Assembly: GCF_042676385.1 (NCBI RefSeq) | Contig: NZ_JBHTHA010000031.1 | Coordinates: 12,098 to 76,097, forward strand | Direction of reading: 5' to 3' | Length of the DNA stretch: 64,000 nucleotides | Origin: Paenibacillus_E sp042676385 | GTDB taxonomy: Bacteria; Bacillota; Bacilli; Paenibacillales; NBRC-103111 | In this document: positions 1-8,410 of the stretch, piece by piece | How positions within the stretch are numbered: position 1 is the stretch's first letter | Layout of the letters: each line of letters starts with the position of its first letter | The notes under the pieces: model-generated | Seen by the model: only the letters and a program-made list of their open reading frames with translations | The model's database searches: none | What the model was told of the DNA's origin: nothing | Made by a program: the position numbers and the translations under genes

Positions 1-1455
1 GAGGAGCGGATGCCCCCCTATCCCGATTGCGGATGCCGCCAATAGTAAACGCTGCACAAGCATCCCCGCTTCCATCTGTTGAATGCGGTATCCCCTATAC
101 CCCAGGGCTGTTGTGAGATGATTCTTGTCCCCTGCCACATGAAAGCATAGCGGAACTTGGGACAGATTCACGTTGTCGGAAGGCATGCCCTGCTGCAGCT
201 TGAGCCGATGGTCTCCTTGACATACCCGCCGCAACGTATGAGCAGCACTATCATAATAGTAAGCGCCGTCCGGAATGCCTTCAACGTTATACAAACAGCC
301 GTACAGTGAGACGCGAGAGACGGGGTTCTCATGGTCCCCATCCAAATCATTCCGGTACCTGAAGGAGGCCGTTGCCTCCTGCAGCAGCAAAGCCAACTGC
401 TCTAGGCGTATCCTGCCCATAAGAAAATCACCGTCCGGCGAAAACCGCTTTCGGCTTATTGACGCCAGATCATACGACAACCGTTTCACTTGGGGTAAAG
501 CCACTGCTTGATCCTCACTGTGTAAGATCTTCTCTACGCCAATTTGCCGTACCGGCCCAAGCGATTCCAATAGAGATGCTTCGTTCATCTTGATGAGTAT
601 CGGAAAATCCTTGACCTTCCGGGAACGGACGTAGTGATCATGCTGAACCGCTCTCAACTCCCGGCATAATTCGGTGGCGGAGCACGCCCGCTCTCCCTCA
701 TCCCTATCCGTAAACCATTGGACCATAGGCTCCACCGATAGCGGAATCACCGCATACACACTTTCTTCTTGTTCCGATATCCCGAGGAGACCATTCACGG
801 CCCGATCAAGGAACTGGAAATACACGCCCGACGAGAAGCCGAAACGTTTCGCCACTTCCAAAAGCTGCCCGATTAACGCCCCCGCATCCAGACCTTGCAG
901 TCGGCAGGAAAAGTTATTGTATTTAAAAAAGTTTTTCCAAAACAGGGTCGATACAAAAACCGTACCAAAGCAAGCCGAAACGTCACAGTGATCACCAAGA
1001 GCCCGAGCTAAATAGGCATCGAAGTTGCCTTCGCGCAGCAGCACCAAACGGTGGTGCGCCACATCATAATGATATACCCCCTCGGGCAAATCCTCTAATT
1101 TCAGATACACGTAAATTTCATTTGGATATAACGCTCCCCCGGAGGGAGCAAACCGCCGGTACAATTGCAGCAGGCCCATATTTTGTATCATGGAATTTGA
1201 GGCAGGGACGGACTGGGAAAGTTGAGTGAGCCCGAATATGTACCAGAGAAAATGCCCTATATTACGAAGGTCAGGCAACGCCCGCGCTTCACCGCCATCA
1301 AGCGTCAGCGGTACTTCCGGCGATAATGGAACCACAGGCAACCCGCGGTAAAGCTTATACGCAAGCGGTCCATCTTCCCAATCCACCACCGCGTCCGGCG
1401 GCTTGGTCTTGTCAATGTCATAATGCAGATTGTGCAGAAATGCCTCCAGATTCAT
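1..1455 (-). CDS. SagB-type azoline dehydrogenase (partial, runs off left edge)
   Basis: The frame opens at ATG 1455, behind a GGAGGG ribosome site, and stays open for 485 codons to the window edge with no stop. The product belongs to the SagB/ThcOx family: FMN-dependent nitroreductase-fold enzymes that oxidise azolines to azoles in thiazole/oxazole-modified peptides. Visible signatures are FAPSGGALYPNEIY at residues 102-115, LDAGALIGQLLEVAKRFGF near residue 190, and AIGIGGHPLL at the edge, which fits the FMN-binding tail of the fold. A second partly repeated unit (SLYGCLYNVEGIPDGAYYYD, around residue 405) suggests the tandem-domain form. It lies 71 bases downstream of the YcaO gene on the same strand, so it is probably the last biosynthetic step encoded here. 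The family call is firm; the C-terminus and what follows are not visible. Confidence 0.9.
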   Translation of the reverse strand, partial: MNLEAFLHNLHYDIDKTKPPDAVVDWEDGPLAYKLYRGLPVVPLSPEVPLTLDGGEARALPDLRNIGHFLWYIFGLTQLSQSVPASNSMIQNMGLLQLYRRFAPSGGALYPNEIYVYLKLEDLPEGVYHYDVAHHRLVLLREGNFDAYLARALGDHCDVSACFGTVFVSTLFWKNFFKYNNFSCRLQGLDAGALIGQLLEVAKRFGFSSGVYFQFLDRAVNGLLGISEQEESVYAVIPLSVEPMVQWFTDRDEGERACSATELCRELRAVQHDHYVRSRKVKDFPILIKMNEASLLESLGPVRQIGVEKILHSEDQAVALPQVKRLSYDLASISRKRFSPDGDFLMGRIRLEQLALLLQEATASFRYRNDLDGDHENPVSRVSLYGCLYNVEGIPDGAYYYDSAAHTLRRVCQGDHRLKLQQGMPSDNVNLSQVPLCFHVAGDKNHLTTALGYRGYRIQQMEAGMLVQRLLLAASAIGIGGHPLL

Positions 1456-1526
1456 ACTTTTCCCTCCTGATATGAACGAGGGTGTGAACCACTCCACGCT
1501 TCAATTTGGGATATCATAGTGATAAC

Positions 1527-3470
1527 CTATGGGAACGGATGCGGGTATGGATTGAGATCTTCTAGCGTCAACGGCTGCTTCGCATACCCGAGTTCCACCG
1601 GTATCCTCAAAACCCGCTCGAGCCCTGTCACACGGGTAAAGTGATGTCCGAATGTCATCGGCAGCATCCCTGGTATCAGCACTTTCACGCAATGCAATCC
1701 ATTTCGAATGATTTCCGGCGCTGACAGATCCACCACGATCACATCGAGATTCAATCGGCGGAACGCCTGGAGAACGTCTTTCAGATCGTCCGTTAAATCA
1801 ACATGCCTCGCCTCCCGCTTGAATTCCTCTTCAAACGATCGCATCGGGCGATTTTCGTCCAGCAGAAATTGCAGACGTTCCTGCGCTTGCGGCAAAGCGT
1901 ACAGCAGTGAATGATCCTCCATCTGATGCACCAGGGAGGAATCATGAAACATCCGAACATACGCCTCCCGGTTCTCTTCAAATTTTTTATCAAGATTCAG
2001 GACCATGCCGGCCAACTCGTGAACCGCGCCTTTCATCGCCCGTACCGGATCAGGGTGGGCACCGGCCGCACAGATAAGATTCACTCCTGTTTGTTTCCTG
2101 TTTTTCGCTATCCCCCAAACGCTTGGAATCCCGTGCTCCATCGTCGAATTGTAGAAGTACACATCGAACCCCGCCACAGCTCGCAAACGTTCGATCATCA
2201 GCTGCAATTCCCGGTCGTTAGCGGAATAAGGGTCAAGACGCGGGAGAGGCAGCTGCGCATACCAAGTCATCAGAAACGAGTCTCGCTCCACAACTTCCAA
2301 TATGCCGTAAAAAATAGCCTCCTCCAAGCTTCCTCCTAACGCGCACCCGTTGGAAGACTCGGATACGAAAGAATGCCCGCAGCCCATGCTGTAATAGGCG
2401 AGCTGCTCCGGAACCAGAATCGGACGCTCTTGCAAAAACGAATATCCCCAAACCCAATCGATGGGGCGGTCAGGATCGAACGCCGTGAATGGAAACCCCG
2501 GCTGAGCATACTGCTCCTTCGCGTGTACCCCTAGATTGACTGGGTCGAGCGCTTGATCTTCCAGGTTGCGGAAGCTGCCATGGACTACCGTCCGTTTGCC
2601 ACGAGGCGCCAGACCGCAGTACCGCTCCAATCCTTCCAAAATGGCGGTCAACTCGCTCGCCGCATAGGAATGAGTCCTACCTGCCGTTCCTACGTCCTCA
2701 GCGATCAACGGCAGATTCACACTCACATCGGCAAATGGCGACGCAAGGTCAACCATTTTTCCATTCAAAAAGCCGGTCCGGTAATCCAGATAGTCTTTGG
2801 TCAGAACTTTCTTCAAATCATCCATCGGGCGGGAGCGGTAGCTGTCCAAGCTGATCTTTGGACTTGGCTGCAGCGAAATGCGGGCTGCTGCCGATGAATC
2901 GTCAGGCAATCGATTGCAAACCGGACAAAGCGGGTCAGGGAGAAAGAAGTGAAGTGTGCTTTCCAGTGTTTTCAGGTTGATCACAGACACTTTCTCTGCC
3001 AATTGAACCGGTATGCCTTGCAACATCTTCCTTGCCTCCGCCACCAGCAGATGAGCTGCTTGCAAAAGTCCCGTTCGCGAAGCCCACGCATCTCGCGCTA
3101 TTCCCCCGTGCGCAGATAGCCTTTGCTGCAGCGCCCGCATCTCCCTGCGGTCACGTCCCGCCATGAGGCTCCGAATGTCCGCACACTGGGAACACCCTTG
3201 TGAACCCGGGCGAACCAGAGGCCCGATCACGGCTTCGCCAAATGAAACAAAGCCGCGCAACCAAGGGATGCCGGCTGGCTGCAGCAGCTCTTCCGCCTTT
3301 TGATGAACGTAAGGATGCCAAGCATCGTGCAGCACTAGAGCCAAATCCACTGCTTCCGGTACTCCTGCCTCGAAATCGTTCTGACGAACGACCTCGAAGT
3401 GGGTTGACAGTTCTTCGTACACATAGTCCGCCAACACCCCATCTCCCACAATCATAACGATGGCGCTCAC
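1527..3470 (-). CDS. E1-like/YcaO fusion cyclodehydratase for a thiazole peptide
   Basis: A 647-residue protein that should install azoline rings on Cys residues of the precursor by ATP-dependent cyclodehydration. The N-terminal third is E1/ThiF-like (IVMIVGDGVLADYVYEEL at residues 4-21) with two CxxC pairs (CSQC and CPVC) that form the usual structural zinc site. The C-terminal part is a YcaO domain with the SSNGCALGGSLEEA and GILEVVERDSF ATP-binding signatures. It ends in PYPHPFP, the proline-rich C-terminus typical of azoline-forming YcaO proteins. The start is GTG at 3470, overlapping the TGA of the upstream gene by four bases (GTGA) behind AGGAGGG, so translation is coupled. This fused architecture is the one known from heterocycloanthracin clusters. 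Confidence 0.95.
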   Translation of the reverse strand: MSAIVMIVGDGVLADYVYEELSTHFEVVRQNDFEAGVPEAVDLALVLHDAWHPYVHQKAEELLQPAGIPWLRGFVSFGEAVIGPLVRPGSQGCSQCADIRSLMAGRDRREMRALQQRLSAHGGIARDAWASRTGLLQAAHLLVAEARKMLQGIPVQLAEKVSVINLKTLESTLHFFLPDPLCPVCNRLPDDSSAAARISLQPSPKISLDSYRSRPMDDLKKVLTKDYLDYRTGFLNGKMVDLASPFADVSVNLPLIAEDVGTAGRTHSYAASELTAILEGLERYCGLAPRGKRTVVHGSFRNLEDQALDPVNLGVHAKEQYAQPGFPFTAFDPDRPIDWVWGYSFLQERPILVPEQLAYYSMGCGHSFVSESSNGCALGGSLEEAIFYGILEVVERDSFLMTWYAQLPLPRLDPYSANDRELQLMIERLRAVAGFDVYFYNSTMEHGIPSVWGIAKNRKQTGVNLICAAGAHPDPVRAMKGAVHELAGMVLNLDKKFEENREAYVRMFHDSSLVHQMEDHSLLYALPQAQERLQFLLDENRPMRSFEEEFKREARHVDLTDDLKDVLQAFRRLNLDVIVVDLSAPEIIRNGLHCVKVLIPGMLPMTFGHHFTRVTGLERVLRIPVELGYAKQPLTLEDLNPYPHPFP

Positions 3471-5431
3471 CGGGATCCCTCCTCTCGCAGCAACACGCCA
3501 AACACTCCTGCCATTTCTTCTTTCAAAAATGGTTCTACGGCCAGATCGAAGACCAAGAGCCGCTTTTGGTTCTGTTCCAAGACCTGCAAGGCGGATTGCA
3601 GAACCTCCGATTTTACCGTCGTTTCACAGGATGGGATCTCAAGACTTAGCGGCAGCTGTTCTGCCAGACGCACGGACGATACCTCCAAATCTTGCGATGA
3701 TGGGCGGCTATCCGATTGGTTTTGTGCCTCCAACAGAGCATGTTGCAAAGCATCCCGCAACGCAAGCGTTACATTCAAGCCTACACCGCCATACCAGCGA
3801 TCACTCGTACCGACCCACATCACTGGGAAACCTGACACGGTCTCTCCCAAGCCAATCATCGGCGCTCCCTTCATCGTCGTCAAAGCCTGCAAATAAAACT
3901 GGCAATGTTTATCTTCTATCGCAGACAATTGTACTCGAAAGACAGAAGGTAACTGATACGTCAGTTGCTTGCCCAACATCTCGGCCAAACACCTTTGCAA
4001 CCCTCGTCCAATGCCTTCTGCAACCGTTTCTCCCGCTCCAACGCCGATAAATTCCTGCGGTTCGATCCTGCTGCCCTCATCTCCCTGATAGGAGGAAAGC
4101 GTTGCAGCGAGCTGGCCTGCCATTCGCGACACATACGCTTCAATTCCGGCTAGCCCCCCTTCCCGCCGTGCACCTTCATGCGTCAGATCGGTACAAATAA
4201 TATCCGACAACAGCCTGGCCGGCCCTTCCGATAGCGGATCGATTGGCTGAACGCGACACTGAGAGAGCGGCAACTGCTTTAAGTCACCCTCCTCCCAAAT
4301 ATGAAATATTCCTGATTCCGCCGATGTCAACCGGCCGAAGAAAGGAAGCAAACCGCTCTCACTTTTGCTTGATCTACGCTCGAGCTGCAGTTCGAAATCG
4401 TGCATCCATTCAACTGCGGTACGTCCGTTCACAAGCGGATGGGGCATGAAAGAATGCCATCTTCCTTCCAGAGTCTCCAGATTAAGCAGGAAGAATCGAT
4501 TACTTTGTTCCGAATCATTCACGCCTGTAATCTTTTTTAGTAATTCAAACACGATCACATTCGCTAATAGTGCTCCCGCTGTGGAAGAAAAGGTGTGCAG
4601 CTGCGGGTCTTTACAAATTGCGGATTCGTGTATGCTGCGCCACGCTGACTCCCAGCAGCTCTCAGAGTCCGGATGCACAAGAGGGCCCGCCATACCCGCC
4701 TGCTGCAGACAAACAGCGGGAAGAAACACCTTCTTCTCCTCCCTGCACACTGCATGAAGAACCCGCAGTTCCTCGATATCACCCTCCCGCGACACAAACA
4801 AAATCGAATCAAACGGCCTCACAGCCTCCCGCCAACTATGAACCCCCTCCTTCTGCAGCGTAACCTCTTCTATGGCTACCTCAGGGTCCGTTTTACGTGC
4901 ATGTGCCGCCAGTTCTAGCATTCTTTGCCGATCAGTCGGCTCTGTACCTGAGACCAGCACATGTATCTTGGGCAATCCGGATTCAAGCAGCGCGGAAATG
5001 ACCGAGATCAAAAATGGACCAGAGCCGACCGCCAATATTTTGGACTGACGATAGGTTTGAAACCGGTACGCACCCGATTCACTGAAATGGTCCAAAAATT
5101 CAATTTGAGAAGCATACTTTTGGAGAACTTCTGCAGACAATTGATGTGGATTGTCTTGACTTACATCCCGAACAAATCCATTACGATATAACATTTCTGT
5201 AATTCCAAATACTTGGTTCCGGTATTGGTCCGGCAACCCGTCTGTCAAATCCTCCAAACTATGCTCCCCGTTGAATATCGGTATCAATTTTTCAATCCAC
5301 TGATCGATCCATTCGCCTTCCATACGGAACGAACTTACATTGTTTCGAAAATATACACTACCGTTTGGATCAGGGAGAAAAAACGTATCTCTTTTCATCT
5401 TCGGTCGCATCGAAGGGTTCAAATTTGCCAT
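3467..5431 (-). CDS. Thiazole-containing bacteriocin maturation protein
   Basis: A 654-residue protein of the putative thiazole-containing bacteriocin maturation family, which accompanies heterocycloanthracin YcaO enzymes. I chose ATG 5431 because it has GGAGGAGG six bases upstream; an in-frame extension of 16 residues has no such site. Residues of roughly 35-90 (WIDQWIEKLIPIF to LYRNGFVRDV) look like a winged-helix, PqqD-like peptide-recognition element. A Rossmann-like segment follows (KILAVGSGPFLISVISALL, about residues 133-151). I infer that it binds the leader of the precursor and presents the core to the YcaO protein. Downstream overlap with the YcaO gene supports a shared complex. The exact biochemical role of this family is not settled. 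Confidence 0.88.
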   Translation of the reverse strand: MANLNPSMRPKMKRDTFFLPDPNGSVYFRNNVSSFRMEGEWIDQWIEKLIPIFNGEHSLEDLTDGLPDQYRNQVFGITEMLYRNGFVRDVSQDNPHQLSAEVLQKYASQIEFLDHFSESGAYRFQTYRQSKILAVGSGPFLISVISALLESGLPKIHVLVSGTEPTDRQRMLELAAHARKTDPEVAIEEVTLQKEGVHSWREAVRPFDSILFVSREGDIEELRVLHAVCREEKKVFLPAVCLQQAGMAGPLVHPDSESCWESAWRSIHESAICKDPQLHTFSSTAGALLANVIVFELLKKITGVNDSEQSNRFFLLNLETLEGRWHSFMPHPLVNGRTAVEWMHDFELQLERRSSKSESGLLPFFGRLTSAESGIFHIWEEGDLKQLPLSQCRVQPIDPLSEGPARLLSDIICTDLTHEGARREGGLAGIEAYVSRMAGQLAATLSSYQGDEGSRIEPQEFIGVGAGETVAEGIGRGLQRCLAEMLGKQLTYQLPSVFRVQLSAIEDKHCQFYLQALTTMKGAPMIGLGETVSGFPVMWVGTSDRWYGGVGLNVTLALRDALQHALLEAQNQSDSRPSSQDLEVSSVRLAEQLPLSLEIPSCETTVKSEVLQSALQVLEQNQKRLLVFDLAVEPFLKEEMAGVFGVLLREEGSR

Positions 5432-5552
5432 TCTATTCCTCCTCCGTAAAGCTGTTCTCAATCTGCACCGACTCTTCACAAGTAATCTTATGTACAGCTA
5501 ATTGTCCCTCATGTCTTATTCTTTAAGGGAAGCGTATACTTTAAAATAGACA

Positions 5553-5587
5553 TGGGAAAAACCCCTCGGTTTGCTGGGAGGGGCTTT
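5553..5587 (-). terminator. Hairpin with U-tract between precursor and maturation genes
   Basis: On the minus strand a CCCCTC/GAGGGG stem with a 10-base loop is followed by five T residues. It lies between the precursor stop (5617) and the maturation gene start (5431). This is the usual position of a leaky terminator that leaves precursor mRNA in excess over enzyme mRNA. Confidence 0.7.
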
Positions 5588-5613
5588 CCACTATCGTCGA
5601 GAACAATTCAACA

Positions 5614-5883
5614 TCAACGGTGGCAGTTATGGCAGTTATGACAGTTTTGGCATCGGTGACAATTAGAGCAATTGAAGCAATTGGAACAGTTAAAGCAATT
5701 GGTGCAGGTAAAACAATTGGTACAGTTAAAACAATTAGTACAGTTAAAGCAATTGGTACAGTTAAAGCAAAAGAAGACGCATAATCGAGCATCTTGCTGG
5801 CTTTGTGCGTTCCAAGGTGTTACCTCGCTCGCCGTGAACTCAGAAACATTCAACTTCTGTAAATCATTTTTGAAATCATTCAT
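5614..5883 (-). CDS. Heterocycloanthracin/sonorensin-type precursor peptide
   Basis: An 89-residue RiPP precursor. Residues 1-34 form the leader, opening MNDFKNDLQKLNVSEF. From residue 39 to the end every third residue is Cys: 17 uninterrupted Cys-X-X triplets, mostly CFN/CTN then CFN/CSN and finally CHR/CQN/CHN, plus one extra Cys at 35. Heterocycloanthracins carry this CXX pattern, and the Cys residues become thiazoles. ATG 5883 has GGAGG eight bases upstream. The gene heads the cluster and is followed by a probable leaky terminator. The core is richer in Asn, Phe and His and more regular than I expect of the family. The leader/core cleavage site cannot be assigned with certainty. Confidence 0.93.
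   Translation of the reverse strand: MNDFKNDLQKLNVSEFTASEVTPWNAQSQQDARLCVFFCFNCTNCFNCTNCFNCTNCFTCTNCFNCSNCFNCSNCHRCQNCHNCHNCHR
5617..5769 (-). repeat. 18-bp tandem repeat array encoding the CXX core
   Basis: The Cys-X-X core is encoded by imperfect tandem copies of an 18-base unit (Cys-Phe-Asn-Cys-Thr/Ser-Asn), about six in a row, that decay into CHN triplets at the 3' end. The regularity suggests growth and shrinkage by slipped-strand repair, so core length may vary between strains. Confidence 0.85.
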
Positions 5884-5911
5884 TGTTAAAACCTCCGTTT
5901 AATAAATAGTT

Positions 5912-5957
5912 GTGCCGGAAGCGTACTCTGGCACTTCTTCCCCTGTGAGATCCGGCA
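5912..5957 (-). promoter_or_regulatory. Two overlapping hairpins in the precursor leader mRNA
   Basis: Just upstream of the precursor ribosome site, GTGCC (5912-5916) can pair with GGCAC (5930-5934). Alternatively TGCCGGA (5913-5919) can pair with TCCGGCA (5951-5957). The two pairings share bases and exclude each other. This may be a regulatory leader or chance; no convincing -35/-10 pair was found in 5884-6100. Confidence 0.3.
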
Positions 5958-6108
5958 ATTATTCGATTGCTCCCATGACAACATATGAACTCAGTTCCGC
6001 TCTTGTTACTGATTAAAATGCCTATATTTTATTGCTCTTCCTAACTCAACTTTAGGAAACGCATTTTCAGACGACCACCATGGTTTCGCATTACCCTGAA
6101 TTGCAAAA

Positions 6109-6143
6109 AGGAGCCCAGCCAAGTTCAATTGGCTAAGCTCCTT
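6109..6143 (-). terminator. Terminator of the P450 gene
   Basis: Minus-strand stem AAGGAGC..AGCCAA with loop and TTGGCT..GCTCCTT, followed by TTTTT. It lies 48 bases after the P450 stop and separates that gene from the peptide cluster, which therefore needs its own promoter. Confidence 0.8.
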
Positions 6144-6190
6144 AATTAAGCACATATGTTGACTGCCGCAGCGACAACCTGAAATATTCT

Positions 6191-7390
6191 TTACACTCTC
6201 AGCCTCCGATTGAATGAAATAGGATAATTCTTTACACCGAAAACGAAAGAACTCGGAATCGGAATTAATGGTCTTTCCTCAACCAGACTGATTTCTTCGT
6301 AACTATTGAGCAGTATTTGTAAAGCGATTTTACATTCAAGCCGTGCAAGTGGCGCCCCTAGGCAGAAATGAATTCCGAAACCAAATGACATATGAGGGTT
6401 CGGTTTGCGATAAAGATTAAACTCATCGGGCTCTGGAAACTTGGACGCATCTCGGTTTGCCGCGCCTACCCAGGAAACGACCTGGTCGCCTGCCTGAACA
6501 GTTTGATGGCCAATCTCAACATCCCGAGCAGCTATACGGCCAATGGCCACAATCGGCGGGTAATATCGCAGCACTTCTTCAATGAAACTTGGAATTACGT
6601 CCGGATTCCGGTAAAGTTCGGTCTGCACTGACGGCTGTTCCGTCAGGATTCGTACCGCGTTGGTAATGAGATTTGTAGTCGTTTCGTTTCCTGCAGCTAA
6701 GAGAAGGATGCAAAAACCGACGAGTTCCTTCTCCGTAATTTTTTCCCCATCGATTTCGGCGGCCAATAATGCTGAGATCAGGTCTTCCTGCGGGTGTTTG
6801 GTACGGATTTCGAGAATGCCTTTAAAATACAGAGTGAGTTCCTCTATAGCTCGCATTCTTTTTTGAATAATCTTTTGAAAGGCCTCCTCTGTAAAATCTT
6901 CAGCACTTTCAACGAGGACATCGGACCATCTCTTAAAATGAGCACGGTCTTCCGCCGGAACGCCAAGCAATTCTGCAATAATGATGACAGGTAGAGGAGT
7001 AGCAAAGTGACTTACCAACTCCATCTCATCTCCGGTTGCCTGCTCCAGTAATTCCTCAGCAATCGTTTGAATACGAGGGATAAGCTCTTGAATCGCTCTT
7101 GGAGTAAATGCTTTATTCACCAAATCGCGCATCTGGGTATGCTTAGGAGGATCCATAAAAAGAAGATTTTGTCCGGAATTCATGCCCCGGGCAGAAGAAA
7201 ATAGATTTGGATCTTTCAGTACACGGTGTACATCTTCGTAAGTAAATAGATCCCAACAACTCCTAGTTTGATCGTACCTAATCGGAGTTTCCTTTCTCAG
7301 TTTCGAAAATATTTCAAAAGGGAACAAGCGTTTTGCGGCGGAATCTAGTTCGGACATACTTAGCATATTCGCATATTTGGCGTTCTTCAT
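6191..7390 (-). CDS. Cytochrome P450
   Basis: A 399-residue soluble bacterial class I P450, which would hydroxylate or otherwise oxidise a small molecule using electrons from ferredoxin or flavodoxin. Visible motifs are the I-helix LLAAGNETTTNLI, the K-helix EEVLRY (ExxR), and the heme-binding loop FGFGIHFCLGAPLARLE whose Cys is the iron ligand. I chose ATG 7390 because AAGGAGG lies about 11 bases upstream; the longer in-frame extension to 7465 has none. It resembles CYP107-like Bacillus enzymes. Its own terminator and the nearby repeat scar at 7571 suggest an independent unit. A role in tailoring the thiazole peptide is possible only by proximity. Confidence 0.93.
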   Translation of the reverse strand: MKNAKYANMLSMSELDSAAKRLFPFEIFSKLRKETPIRYDQTRSCWDLFTYEDVHRVLKDPNLFSSARGMNSGQNLLFMDPPKHTQMRDLVNKAFTPRAIQELIPRIQTIAEELLEQATGDEMELVSHFATPLPVIIIAELLGVPAEDRAHFKRWSDVLVESAEDFTEEAFQKIIQKRMRAIEELTLYFKGILEIRTKHPQEDLISALLAAEIDGEKITEKELVGFCILLLAAGNETTTNLITNAVRILTEQPSVQTELYRNPDVIPSFIEEVLRYYPPIVAIGRIAARDVEIGHQTVQAGDQVVSWVGAANRDASKFPEPDEFNLYRKPNPHMSFGFGIHFCLGAPLARLECKIALQILLNSYEEISLVEERPLIPIPSSFVFGVKNYPISFNRRLRV

Positions 7391-7531
7391 TCGGTTTCTT
7401 TTCCTCCTTATAACAGATAAGAGGTAATTTCTGTTATTTAAAGGCGAATTATTCATAAAGAACAAGAAAGGTAGAGTTGCTCACGTTTTAAGAGAAATGC
7501 TGCTGAAGTCCTTCTCCCAACTTCCATAACA

Positions 7532-7567
7532 TACAAAAGACACCCTCTCGGGGTGTCCTTTGTTTTG
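7532..7567. terminator. GACACC-type terminator hairpin, first copy
   Basis: AAAAGACACCC TCTC GGGGTGTCCTTTG hairpin, nearly identical to copies at 11195-11235 and 15369-15410. The last of these is the tmRNA terminator, so this looks like a transposed ssrA 3' flank. Confidence 0.7.
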
Positions 7568-7570
7568 CAT

Positions 7571-7607
7571 GGAGGTAAGCCATGGCGTGGCATATCCACA
7601 ATTCGCC
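7571..7607. repeat. ssrA-end-like scar repeat, copy C1
   Basis: A 37-base sequence GGAGGTAAGCC..ATCCACAATTCGCC, sharing most positions with copies at 11237-11273 and 13407-13443. The first bases match the complement of the tmRNA acceptor end (GGAGGTGAG). It directly follows the GACACC hairpin, as the tmRNA end does at 15412. Confidence 0.75.
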
Positions 7608-7643
7608 GCTATATCAGGCTAAGATCGTTAGATCTTACCCCTA

Positions 7644-8405
7644 TCACTGCTGTGCCAAACCAACATTCAAGAAAGCTTTCGTCCGGTCGAACTTCGGATT
7701 TGTAAAAAGCTGCTGCGGATGGCCGGACTCGACGATTTCTCCTTTATCGATAAACATGACCCGATTCGCAACTTCTCTGGCGAAACCCATTTCATGAGTC
7801 ACGACGATCATCGTCATGTGTTCCTCTGCGAGGTTCTTCATCACCTGCATCACCTCTCCCGTCAACTCAGGGTCGAGGGCGGAGGTAGGTTCATCGAATA
7901 ACAGGATTTCGGGGTTCATCATTAAGGCTCGGGCAATTGCAACCCTCTGCTTCTGGCCCCCTGAAAGCTTAGCCGGATAATCCGATGCCCGCGCGGAGAG
8001 TCCGACCTTTTCCAATAATTCCAAGCTTCGGTTCCGAAATCCCGCCATCGGCTCACCTTTAACAATTCGCGGAGCGAGCTCCAAATTTTCCCTCACAGTA
8101 AGATGAGGAAACAAATTAAAATGTTGGAACACCATCCCCATCTTGGAGGTGATCCGTTTGATTTCAGAGGGCTTGGCGTAGATTCCATCTTTGACCAAAA
8201 CCTCATCTGCTACGTGAATCGTGCCGCCATTAATCTGCTCAAGATGAATCAGACTTCGGAGCATCGTACTTTTGCCGGAACCCGAAGGACCAATGACTGC
8301 AACAACATCTTTCTTTTCCACTTGAAACGTCATTTGCTTCAGCACGTTCAACTCGCCATAGGACTTACTGAGATTAGCTACTTCAATGATTGCCACACGC
8401 GCCAT
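7644..8405 (-). CDS. Polar amino acid ABC transporter ATP-binding protein
   Basis: A 253-residue ATPase that energises import of a polar amino acid at the inner face of the membrane. Walker A GPSGSGKST, signature LSGGQKQRVAIARAL, Walker B ILLFDEPTSALDPE and the switch His region VVTHEMGFAREVA are all intact. It follows the permease gene by five bases and closes a binding protein-permease-ATPase operon. The family is GlnQ/HisP-like; substrate cannot be told from the ATPase. A second, paralogous set lies at 31542-33807. Confidence 0.95.
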   Translation of the reverse strand: MARVAIIEVANLSKSYGELNVLKQMTFQVEKKDVVAVIGPSGSGKSTMLRSLIHLEQINGGTIHVADEVLVKDGIYAKPSEIKRITSKMGMVFQHFNLFPHLTVRENLELAPRIVKGEPMAGFRNRSLELLEKVGLSARASDYPAKLSGGQKQRVAIARALMMNPEILLFDEPTSALDPELTGEVMQVMKNLAEEHMTMIVVTHEMGFAREVANRVMFIDKGEIVESGHPQQLFTNPKFDRTKAFLNVGLAQQ

Positions 8406-8410
8406 CCCTT

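Noticed and set aside
1501..1692. Minus-strand frame at the end of the YcaO gene
   Set aside because: Out-of-frame shadow; the YcaO protein with its PYPHPFP end accounts for the sequence.
5617..5769. CRISPR-like periodic repeats
   Set aside because: The 18-base periodicity encodes the Cys-X-X core of the precursor; there are no unique spacers or cas genes.
5672..5902. Plus-strand open frame rich in KQL repeats
   Set aside because: It is the complement of the precursor repeat, has no ribosome site and no independent support.
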